Under the pieces are notes generated by a model. The model did not search any database and had not been told where the DNA came from. It saw nothing but the letters and a program-made list of their open reading frames with translations. 10,331 bases of DNA from CAZEHJ01 sp964512485 (GTDB lineage Bacteria; Bacteroidota; Rhodothermia; Rhodothermales; UBA10348), in the NCBI GenBank assembly GCA_964512485.1, contig CAZEHJ010000098.1, positions 1 to 10,331 of the forward strand, written 5' to 3'. The position numbers and the translations under genes were made by a program. This document shows, piece after piece, positions 1 to 6,585 of this stretch (position 1 is the stretch's first letter; the number at the start of each line of letters is the position of its first letter).

Positions 1-39
1 CAGAACGAATGCGAACAGTGCGGATCGAAAATGCTTCAT
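1..39 (-). CDS. 5' end of a probable secreted or membrane protein, truncated by the left edge
   Basis: Reading the minus strand from an ATG at 39-37, the frame stays open to the window edge and gives 13 residues, MKHFRSALFAFVL. A basic start followed by a hydrophobic run is what the beginning of a Sec signal peptide looks like. It is transcribed away from the toxin-antitoxin genes. No clear Shine-Dalgarno lies upstream (40-55 is CA/CG-rich on the minus strand). The family cannot be named because only the first 13 codons are present. The start is plausible rather than proven. Confidence 0.45.
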   Translation of the reverse strand, partial: MKHFRSALFAFVL

Positions 40-65
40 GACGTGCGGTCGTGTGGTTTGAATGC

Positions 66-74
66 CAAAAGATA
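66..74 (-). promoter_or_regulatory. Candidate -7-like element for the leftmost minus-strand gene
   Basis: The minus strand reads TATCTTTTG here. This is close to the Bacteroidota-type -7 consensus TAnnTTTG (one extra T), and it would place a transcript start about 20 bases before the ATG at 39. No convincing -33 element is seen and the host phylum is uncertain, so this is only a candidate. Confidence 0.18.
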
Positions 75-100
75 CTCGCGACGGTGAAATAAATGGACTC

Positions 101-113
101 GTGAATTATTCAC
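101..113. promoter_or_regulatory. Short perfect inverted repeat in the divergent intergenic region
   Basis: GTGAA-TTA-TTCAC is a perfect 5-bp inverted repeat with a 3-base centre. It sits midway between the minus-strand gene starting at 39 and the antitoxin start at 200. Its size and place suit an operator for a dimeric regulator, but a repeat this short can arise by chance. Confidence 0.25.
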
Positions 114-159
114 CAGCCAGACATGTGCCTTGTTGGATGGAACAGATCAGTCATCTTGA

Positions 160-220
160 GGTAAGTCGTATCGTAAGTTTCATTACTTTTTGTAAGGACA
201 TGTCTGAATCAAGACTTACC
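160..220. promoter_or_regulatory. vapB: Repeated GTAAGT half-sites around the antitoxin start: candidate autoregulatory operator
   Basis: GGTAAGTC at 160-167 is exactly inverted as GACTTACC at 213-220. A second direct copy of the core, GTAAGT, lies at 173-178, 12 bp after the first, and a shorter GTAAG is at 192-196. The sites flank the antitoxin start codon at 200. VapB/AbrB-type antitoxins normally repress their own promoter by binding paired half-sites as dimers, so this cluster is a reasonable operator candidate. The 213-220 arm lies inside the coding sequence. Confidence 0.3.
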
Positions 221-457
221 AGCAAGGGTCAAACGACCATACCGAAGGAAATAAGGGAAAGGTTAAACCTCAATCCGGGTGATAGAATACGATATATCAT
301 CGATGCCGATGGCCGAGTAATCGTTGAGCCAATCAAGAAAGATCTGGCATCGCTAGCTGGCATTCTATACGATCCCAATCGAAAAACCGTAAGTATTGAA
401 GAGATGAATGAAGCGATTGGTCAAGCCGCGGTAGAACGCTATCTGAGAAGTAAATGA
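200..457 (+). CDS. vapB: AbrB/MazE/SpoVT-fold antitoxin of a VapBC-type module
   Basis: This 85-residue protein is the DNA-binding antitoxin paired with the PIN toxin that follows. It starts MSESRLTSKGQTTIPKEIRE, the standard swapped-hairpin beta-barrel signature (S-x-x-G-Q-x-T-I-P-x-x-I-R), followed by LNLNPGDRIRY. The C-terminal part, including EEMNEAIGQAAVERYLRSK, is the usual region that binds and inhibits the toxin. The frame is open back to an ATG at 62, but those extra 46 residues do not belong to the fold and family members begin at the chosen ATG. An AAGGA lies only one base before this ATG, too close for an ideal Shine-Dalgarno, so the start rests on the family fit. It overlaps the toxin gene by ATGA (454-457), implying coupled translation. 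Spot GC is about 43% over 241-420. Likely autorepressor. Confidence 0.9.
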   Translation: MSESRLTSKGQTTIPKEIRERLNLNPGDRIRYIIDADGRVIVEPIKKDLASLAGILYDPNRKTVSIEEMNEAIGQAAVERYLRSK

Positions 458-852
458 TCGGAATTGACTCCAATGTGCTCGTCCGGTTTTTGACCAGAGA
501 TGATGAGCAACAATATGAGCAAGCCAAAAGGCTTCTCCTTCTTGAGTGTACCAGCGACAATCCAGGATTCATAAACACGGTGGTGATGGCAGAACTGGTT
601 TGGGTTCTGAGAAAAACGCACAGAGTAAGTCAAGACGACATCGCAGCAGTTGTCGAACATCTTCTGGATATCCCGCAGTTATTGATCGATCGCGGCGACT
701 CAGTGAAAGCCGCACTTAACCTTTTTCGCCAGTCAAGAGCGGACTTCACTGATTGCTTGATAGGACTGCTCAATCAGAAGGCGGGATGTAAGAAATCTGT
801 GACCTTTGACAAAGCTGCTTCCAAGCTGGAGGGATTTGAGCTGCTGTGCTGA
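454..852 (+). CDS. vapC: VapC-type PIN-domain ribonuclease toxin
   Basis: This 132-residue PIN-domain protein is the toxin of the module, expected to cleave RNA (tRNA or rRNA in characterised VapCs) with Mg2+ or Mn2+. It opens MIGIDSNVLVRFLTRDD, carrying the first metal-binding acid D5. E47 in AELVWVL, D97 and D100 in ADFTDCLI, and D119 in VTFDKAA complete the acidic set, so the active site looks intact. The length is normal for the family and there is no frameshift. The start codon overlaps the antitoxin stop (ATGA), the usual arrangement that makes toxin synthesis depend on antitoxin translation. The target RNA cannot be read from sequence. It is convergent with the large oxidase-hydrolase gene, with the hairpin at 920-955 between them. 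Confidence 0.92.
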   Translation: MIGIDSNVLVRFLTRDDEQQYEQAKRLLLLECTSDNPGFINTVVMAELVWVLRKTHRVSQDDIAAVVEHLLDIPQLLIDRGDSVKAALNLFRQSRADFTDCLIGLLNQKAGCKKSVTFDKAASKLEGFELLC

Positions 853-919
853 AGCCGGAAACGGTTTCTCGATCCAAGCTCCGGGCCAATGTCCAATCTG
901 TCATTCTGCACAAGCATTC

Positions 920-955
920 GGCGCGAATAGCTCATCGAGATGAGCTATTCGCGCC
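920..955. terminator. Perfect 16-17 bp hairpin between convergent genes; candidate bidirectional terminator
   Basis: Arms 920-936 and 939-955 are exact reverse complements (17 bp around GA, or in RNA a 16-bp stem with a 4-base loop). The stem begins GGCGCGAATAGC. It lies 68 bases after the vapC stop and 17 bases before the stop of the opposing oxidase-hydrolase gene, the classic place for a shared terminator. Neither side carries a run of T, so it is not a textbook intrinsic terminator. It may stop transcription from both sides, protect 3' ends, or be a protein-binding palindrome. Confidence 0.5.
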
Positions 956-971
956 TACAGGACAATACAGA

Positions 972-3900
972 TCAAGAAGGTGGAACGAGCTCGTCACAGT
1001 CCCCCTGCGATACCTCGCCTCGCAGGGCTTTCAATTCGCAGAGCACCCACGGCGTGATGTCCCTGCTGGCATTTTTTCCAATCCAGAAGTCCATGTGTGC
1101 GTAGCCCTGGAATACCTTCCGATTGTAGAATTCATCACCGTTATGCTCACAGAGCCAGTCATATGTTCGCTTACTGGTTTCAGAGAAGAATATCTGATTC
1201 TCCGCTCCGGCGATGAATGAAATGGGAAGCTTGAGACGATCCACATTGGGCAGGTACACGTCCCTCCCCTTGGCATCGACCGTCTTTTGCCCATCAATGA
1301 TTATGGAGAGTTGCTCGAAGGGCTTGGTAGACAATGATCCAAACCACTCCCGCAAGGCTATGTGCGTTTCGTGGTTCAGGTTGTCGTGTCTCCAGGACGG
1401 CCCAAAAATGCCGAACACACGTCTACAGAGAGGATTATTGCATTCCTCCCCTTCAGGCACGGGAATCTGATACATAACCGCGTCGATTACCTTGTCCTGG
1501 GTCCTGTTGGATGAGCGCATGTTGAACTTCTTCGTAAAGTTCATGTGCAGCTTGGAGATTTTGGTATGCCGAATCATGTCCGCCAACCCGATATCTGCTT
1601 TCACATCGTTGAGCCAACTCGTCATCGGGTGAAGGGTCAACTGAGAAGCAATCAGCGAATCGATCCCCTCCATGCCTCGCAGCAAAGCCATCAAAAGACT
1701 CATCGAACCGACACAGTGCACGACGCCTTGAAGCGACGTGCATTTCGATGTCTTTCGTATGAAAGAGACAGCAGCGGGCCAGTCGTGGACCGCGATATCG
1801 TCGACAGTGAATGATTTCGTTGAACTTCCAGAATCGGGGCTCGCCCGATAATCAAACAACCAGACGTCATAGCCTTCTTCGTACAGGCTTTCGACAATAT
1901 TCTTGTCGATGGTATCAGCCGCGAAGGACCTGGCGGCCACCGAGAAGCCGGGAGCCAACACCACTGCATTGCCGCCTTCGTTCTGATAGCGCAACAGACG
2001 GATTTTTCGTCCATCGGTGGCCCTGATGTGATGCACGATCGGATGCGGGCAAGTCAGAGGGCGACGTGTCCGTTTCTTCTCTTCGATCCATGCAAAATTG
2101 CTCAGATCCGCAAGAAGCCCACCATACACCTTCATGATACTATGAGAGAAGAACGAAGCATACTGCTCGACGAAGATCCATTCGAACGTCGATTTCAGCC
2201 AGGGATGCCTGTTTACGAACTTGTTTGATTGAGGGAATTCGAACGTCTCCAATTGAGGTATCAGATCTTCCATGCCGAGCGTCAATAGGGCCCGGCCTCT
2301 GTGCCGCTTTTCGTTGGCCTCATTTCCATCATAGATATCAACATAAAGTGTCGTGAGGTCCTGCCATGGAATGGAATCTCCGACTTTTTTCAGGTATTTG
2401 GTCCCTCTGAAAAACAAGGCAGTCTCATCACTTTTGTGCATCACGAAATTGTACGTCATGACAAACGTTTCAACCTGATTCTCATCCACCGCCAACAGGC
2501 AGAATTCACCATCTCGAACGTCGAGTGGATGCTCTGACAATTGCTCACAATAGACCTTCCCGGTGATGCCAGAAATGTGCTTCGGGTCTTCGTTTATCAT
2601 GTGGTAGATATCATCGCTGGAGATGGTCAGCTTGAAGTGCATCTGATTCTTGTCGCTGCTCCACTTCCCTTTTCCTTTCCCTTTTCCTTTTCCTTCGGCT
2701 TTTCCTTCAGCTGCGGCCAGTTTGTACAGGTTGGATATCTGTTCACGCCTCAAGACTTCCCTGGCGTTCCAATCTGAGTAGTACCCATGCATCGTTTCAG
2801 TGAACGTCAGTCCCGGAGAAACGCTATTCGCGAAATACTTCGCAATGAAGCGAATGATGACCATCAGCATGTCCTTGAACCAGCCAATGATTCCGCTGCG
2901 GATCTTCTTCAACCAATACAGCAGGCCGCGATGCTTGGGCCTGGCGGCCCACTCGGTTAGTTTTTCATCGCTTGATTGCGCCGCTGCCGCCAGTACTTCA
3001 GGGTGGAATACTTCAGACTTGATCGTTCCAAAGCTGTAGTCGATAGTCCAGTCTCTGGCTTCAGCCAGACGATGAACGGCGCGTTCTGCTATGGCTGAAA
3101 TAGTAAAAAGCGGATTAACTCCGAGGGCGCCCGGAATTACGGCGCCGTCGGTCACGTACAGTCCGTCATGGACTGACTCCCCTTCCCTGCCACTGAACAC
3201 CTGGCAATCGGCGTTCACGACTCCCTTGTCGATGTTATCCGCCATGCAGCAACCGCCGATGGGATGAACAGTCACAATCTTTCGCCCCATCTGCTCCATC
3301 CACATCAGATTCGGGATGAACTGAGCCTCGATCCCTTCTGCCGCCTCCTTCATCATTTTATTGCCATGCACGATGGCGTGGTCATCGCCGGCTCCTCTCC
3401 AATCGACACGCAACCTGTCATTCTCCAGCTTCATTTCGCCGATAGCGTCATCGTGACTCATGATGAGATAAGTCTGCGTCCTGGCAACGGGTCCTTCGTA
3501 GGCCAGTTTGGTTGAGTCTCCTCCTCCCTCAATGGCTTCTCCCAGGGTCTTCGCCTGCATGAGCCTTTCAGCGGCCTCTTTGGGACCGTATTGCATCATG
3601 TTGCCAAATTCTGCGTCGGCAAAAAAGAAGGTAGATGCCAGTAATGATGCGGTCGGTCCAGGTATTACGCCTTCCTCGATGACAAACCGATCCTTGACGT
3701 CCTTTCCGGTTCGCATGTCGATGATCCCGGTGATTGTGGGACCAGGCATCTTCGACTTCGGGATATCATTATCTCCCTGTCCGACTCCATATATCGGTAC
3801 CTGCTCATTCTGAAAGTTCTTTTTCCAGAAACTGTTGTAGGCAAAGCCGAGAATGTCGCCATTTCCTGAAAATCGTTCTCCGAGCGCTGGAGAAAGTGAA

Positions 3901-4808
3901 AGCCCCTTTCGTTCACTGCGTTTGAGGATTTCAGTGGACCCGAGTGTGCCCGCTCCCAGAATCACGACTTCGGCCTTCACCGTACACACGTCTCTGGTGT
4001 CGTCTCCAGGGGCAGCTATGTGAACGATCCATCCATCCTCGACTTTCTCCAGATATCGAACGGATGCTTCGGTGAATATCTCTGCACCGTGATTCGCCGC
4101 ATCCGGGAGGTAATTCATGAGCGTTGTGTTCTTCGCTCCGTAATTACACCCTGTGCAACAATCTCCGCAATTCGTGCAGGCATCCTGCGGAACGCCGAAC
4201 TGATTCACCCTCTTTTTGAACGTGACGTTGAGAGGAGGCCTGTAGAAATGATCGGTAGCTCCCATTTCTTTTGCTGACATCTGCAGAGTTTCCAGCTTTT
4301 TGAGGTCAGGATAGTCATCAGGGTAGGCGACCGGATCGAGCATGGATCGGGCTTTTGAGTAATACGGATCCAGAATCGTTGGATTTTTTCGATATACCTT
4401 CGGCCACATGTAGAAAGAATCTTTCTCTTTCCCATTGGACCATTTTTGATCAAACAAGTCAGTTTTCATTTCAAGAGACACGTTCGCATTGATCAGCGAC
4501 GTACCACCGAGGCCACACCCCAAAACGACATTCACATCATCGTTCAGGCGAAGGTCGAGCATGGCCGTGGGGTCTCCGGAGTGACCAACTTTGGACTCAA
4601 CCTGTGTTTCGTCCTTCACCTCCTGAAGTGTCTTGGGATAAAAGCCGGGTAGTATTTCGCGACCTCTTTCCAACAGGCAGACGGTCTGGCCTGCTCTGGC
4701 CATGCGCGAGGCGGCAACGCCGCCACCGTATCCAGATCCAACGACAACTACCGTGTACGAATCTTTGATTACTCCAAGAGGGTGCGAGATTGCTCGATGA
4801 GTGTTCAT
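972..4808 (-). CDS. Cholesterol-oxidase-like GMC oxidoreductase fused to an alpha/beta hydrolase
   Basis: This 1278-residue fusion starts with a GMC flavoprotein: FAD-binding GSGYGGG at 24-30, CGLGGTSLINANVS near 100, and the catalytic pair H515 (HPIGGC) and N565 (GVNPLFT). The overall type is ChoD-like cholesterol oxidase, which oxidises an alcohol with O2 or another acceptor. Cysteines 211, 214, 217 and 221 form a ferredoxin-style CX2CX2CX3C motif. Residues 628-661 are hydrophobic and amphipathic, suggesting membrane-surface attachment; there is no signal peptide. An FTETMHGYY segment and a beta-rich region follow, with a Gly-Lys repeat at 706-715. From about 900 comes an alpha/beta hydrolase with oxyanion-type APGFS, a nucleophile elbow reading VHCVGS (C1032 in place of Ser), E1203 as possible acid and H1238 in GYAHMDFW. 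The start has a strong AGGAGG Shine-Dalgarno and overlaps the phosphoesterase stop by ATGA. The substrate is unknown; a sterol or lipid ester is inferred. Confidence 0.92.
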   Translation of the reverse strand: MNTHRAISHPLGVIKDSYTVVVVGSGYGGGVAASRMARAGQTVCLLERGREILPGFYPKTLQEVKDETQVESKVGHSGDPTAMLDLRLNDDVNVVLGCGLGGTSLINANVSLEMKTDLFDQKWSNGKEKDSFYMWPKVYRKNPTILDPYYSKARSMLDPVAYPDDYPDLKKLETLQMSAKEMGATDHFYRPPLNVTFKKRVNQFGVPQDACTNCGDCCTGCNYGAKNTTLMNYLPDAANHGAEIFTEASVRYLEKVEDGWIVHIAAPGDDTRDVCTVKAEVVILGAGTLGSTEILKRSERKGLSLSPALGERFSGNGDILGFAYNSFWKKNFQNEQVPIYGVGQGDNDIPKSKMPGPTITGIIDMRTGKDVKDRFVIEEGVIPGPTASLLASTFFFADAEFGNMMQYGPKEAAERLMQAKTLGEAIEGGGDSTKLAYEGPVARTQTYLIMSHDDAIGEMKLENDRLRVDWRGAGDDHAIVHGNKMMKEAAEGIEAQFIPNLMWMEQMGRKIVTVHPIGGCCMADNIDKGVVNADCQVFSGREGESVHDGLYVTDGAVIPGALGVNPLFTISAIAERAVHRLAEARDWTIDYSFGTIKSEVFHPEVLAAAAQSSDEKLTEWAARPKHRGLLYWLKKIRSGIIGWFKDMLMVIIRFIAKYFANSVSPGLTFTETMHGYYSDWNAREVLRREQISNLYKLAAAEGKAEGKGKGKGKGKWSSDKNQMHFKLTISSDDIYHMINEDPKHISGITGKVYCEQLSEHPLDVRDGEFCLLAVDENQVETFVMTYNFVMHKSDETALFFRGTKYLKKVGDSIPWQDLTTLYVDIYDGNEANEKRHRGRALLTLGMEDLIPQLETFEFPQSNKFVNRHPWLKSTFEWIFVEQYASFFSHSIMKVYGGLLADLSNFAWIEEKKRTRRPLTCPHPIVHHIRATDGRKIRLLRYQNEGGNAVVLAPGFSVAARSFAADTIDKNIVESLYEEGYDVWLFDYRASPDSGSSTKSFTVDDIAVHDWPAAVSFIRKTSKCTSLQGVVHCVGSMSLLMALLRGMEGIDSLIASQLTLHPMTSWLNDVKADIGLADMIRHTKISKLHMNFTKKFNMRSSNRTQDKVIDAVMYQIPVPEGEECNNPLCRRVFGIFGPSWRHDNLNHETHIALREWFGSLSTKPFEQLSIIIDGQKTVDAKGRDVYLPNVDRLKLPISFIAGAENQIFFSETSKRTYDWLCEHNGDEFYNRKVFQGYAHMDFWIGKNASRDITPWVLCELKALRGEVSQGDCDELVPPS
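2661..2709 (-). repeat. In-frame 6-base repeat encoding a Gly-Lys tract
   Basis: On the coding strand this purine-only stretch repeats GGAAAA/GGGAAA-type hexamers, encoding EGKA, then E and five Gly-Lys pairs (residues 701-715) just before W716 of the oxidase-hydrolase fusion. The unit is a multiple of three, so slippage would change the linker length without breaking the frame. It probably forms a flexible, positively charged linker. Confidence 0.7.
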
Positions 4809-6484
4809 GACGACTCCTCCTGTTTTGCGTTTCCGTTCACCGGGCCGGGCGGATCAAGCTCAGGTTTGAAATATTTTCGTCTGATCAGACGGCCACGAAT
4901 ATCCGCTTCTCTTCGGAAGGTATTCTGAAAATCATCCCAGAGGTTGGGTTCAGCTTCAAGAGCTTTTTTGAGCTGCTCAAGCATCGAGTTGGATTGGTCA
5001 TCAGGGCCACCGGATCCCCTGGCCTCGACCGCGGGTAGTTCGGCGCTCTCGTTCGGATCATCGTGGTAGAGACGAAGAGAAGCTGTATTGAGATCATCGT
5101 CGATGAATACGAGTGCGGCGCCCTGTGTCGGGCTCATGCTGGGGCTGTCCAGAACCCAACCACCTGTATTGAAAACGTCGACCGGGAAAGCGTATCCATC
5201 GGGTACCACCCGTCCTTCGAAAGGCTTGTGGGTGTGTCCAAATACAAAGGTGGTTTTTTTCTCCACAACGAAAGGCGGTTTTCTATGTAGCAGGACATCC
5301 TCATGTTCATGAGGATGGATGTTTTCGTCCGGCAGACCGGTTGTGTGATGGTCTTCCTGTTCTTTCTGTGCGGCCTCTTTGTCTTGTTTATGCTTGGTTT
5401 TGATTTGCTTCCGAACAGGACCGGAAAGGTACCAGTTCAGGCCCTCCAGACCACTTTCGGAGAGCGCGGTGTCAAATGCCATTCTTTCAGCCTGGACGCC
5501 TTTGCCGACCATGTAATCCAGAGCAGCCCGTATGAGTCCCTTCGGAGAAAGGGAAAATCCTTTTACCGAAATGTGACTCGAGGGGCCCACCTGGGTCATA
5601 TTTATGCTTTCTGCAATTCGATCCGAGATGAGTTTGGTGAAATCCCGCGAAGCTCCCGCGTCCTGCATGATTTCAAACAGGTTGATGACGTCTTTTGCCG
5701 TCTTCCCACCGTCACCCGTTGTCGACCACAAAAAATCTATCCATGGTCCGTTTATCCGCTCGATACCAAAAATACTGGTGGACAAAGGTGTCTCGGGTTT
5801 GAACCAGTGTTCGAGTATCGAAATGGCACGGTACGTGGTTTCGATGTAGTGACCGTGGTGCAGAATGAGATACTTGTCACCCTTTATGAATCCCAGGTTT
5901 GGATAGGCTGTCTTGACAAGCAAGTCATCCCTTCTACCCCTCGTTTTAGTTGTTCTTCGGATGAGCGCCGTCAGCATCCGGTTGTAGGAATGTTTGTCCG
6001 GATACGTGAAAAGAGCAGTACAGATGGCGCTCTGGGTCGGCTCTCTGCCATCAGGCGTGTGCTTCACGCTATCGAGGAAGATGTGATCACGCGTTACTTG
6101 CCATTCACGATGGTCATGATTGCCCGGTAGGTACAGGATCTCGGATTGAAACTGACTTTCCGATTCCGCCGCTGGAAATAACGTTTCGGCGAAACGGGCG
6201 AAGGTTCTTGTCGAATGGAGTGTCGTCGCAAAAGCCTGATCAAGAACATCGCCCAGCAGAACCAGAGTGGGCTTTTCTTCATCGTCACTCACCAATTTCA
6301 GGAATATTGACAACGCCTTGCCAAATTCCTCCAGGGTTGGACTCGATTTGTCGGGTTCGACTCTGGGGGATCCATCCTTCGTCAACTCGATCGATCCATT
6401 CTTTTTGCGTTTGAGATCGGTCAGAACACTGTAGAATGCTCCAAGATGGAGGTCCGAAATCACTACGTATTTTAATTTTCCCAT
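4805..6484 (-). CDS. Calcineurin-like metallophosphoesterase
   Basis: This 559-residue protein has the full set of dimetal phosphoesterase motifs: D11-L-H13 (VVISDLHLG), GD at 78-79 (LLGDVLD), GNHDH at 121-125, H212 in HHGHY, and GHTH at 416-419. It should hydrolyse a phosphomonoester, phosphodiester or pyrophosphate, as in the LpxH/UshA/calcineurin superfamily, but the substrate is not readable. It is longer than the minimal fold (about 250-300 residues): a charged insert around 365-400 ends in a His-rich stretch (HPHEHED, 390-396), and the tail is helical and charged. No signal peptide is seen, so it is likely cytoplasmic. The ATG at 6484 is chosen because the fold begins there, with AAAAGAG nine bases upstream. 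An in-frame ATG at 6604 would add 40 unfamiliar residues and overlap the serine hydrolase. Its stop overlaps the oxidase-hydrolase start by ATGA. Confidence 0.88.
   Translation of the reverse strand: MGKLKYVVISDLHLGAFYSVLTDLKRKKNGSIELTKDGSPRVEPDKSSPTLEEFGKALSIFLKLVSDDEEKPTLVLLGDVLDQAFATTLHSTRTFARFAETLFPAAESESQFQSEILYLPGNHDHREWQVTRDHIFLDSVKHTPDGREPTQSAICTALFTYPDKHSYNRMLTALIRRTTKTRGRRDDLLVKTAYPNLGFIKGDKYLILHHGHYIETTYRAISILEHWFKPETPLSTSIFGIERINGPWIDFLWSTTGDGGKTAKDVINLFEIMQDAGASRDFTKLISDRIAESINMTQVGPSSHISVKGFSLSPKGLIRAALDYMVGKGVQAERMAFDTALSESGLEGLNWYLSGPVRKQIKTKHKQDKEAAQKEQEDHHTTGLPDENIHPHEHEDVLLHRKPPFVVEKKTTFVFGHTHKPFEGRVVPDGYAFPVDVFNTGGWVLDSPSMSPTQGAALVFIDDDLNTASLRLYHDDPNESAELPAVEARGSGGPDDQSNSMLEQLKKALEAEPNLWDDFQNTFRREADIRGRLIRRKYFKPELDPPGPVNGNAKQEESS
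4814..4821 (-). promoter_or_regulatory. Strong Shine-Dalgarno of the oxidase-hydrolase gene
   Basis: The minus strand reads AGGAGGAG, ending five bases before the ATG at 4808-4806. It lies inside the last codons of the metallophosphoesterase (…EESS). With the ATGA overlap, this supports the chosen start and allows both coupled and independent initiation. Confidence 0.8.
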
Positions 6485-6585
6485 GGCTGGAGTCTCTTTT
6501 GAGGTGAAGCGCTGGGATCCGGGAGTTGAATCGAAGTGCTTCCACGGGTTGTAAGGGTGGTGGGGTCTAAGAGGCGATGAAGCCG

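Noticed and set aside
62..199. Longer antitoxin reading from the ATG at 62 (46 extra residues)
   Set aside because: The extra stretch has no resemblance to the AbrB fold, covers the divergent promoter region and the inverted repeat at 101-113, and family members begin at MSESRLTSKGQ.
846..1220. Plus-strand open frame overlapping the toxin end
   Set aside because: It runs through the hairpin and then antisense to the alpha/beta hydrolase domain, with no known motif and no ribosome site.
5296..5317. Perfect 10-bp inverted repeat CATCCTCATG-TT-CATGAGGATG
   Set aside because: It is within coding sequence and is explained by the codons for H-P-H-E-H-E-D. No gene boundary is near, so a regulatory role is unlikely.
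5303..6130. Open frame of 275 codons on the plus strand
   Set aside because: It lies wholly inside the metallophosphoesterase gene on the other strand, which carries all five catalytic motifs. Its own product is low in recognisable features.
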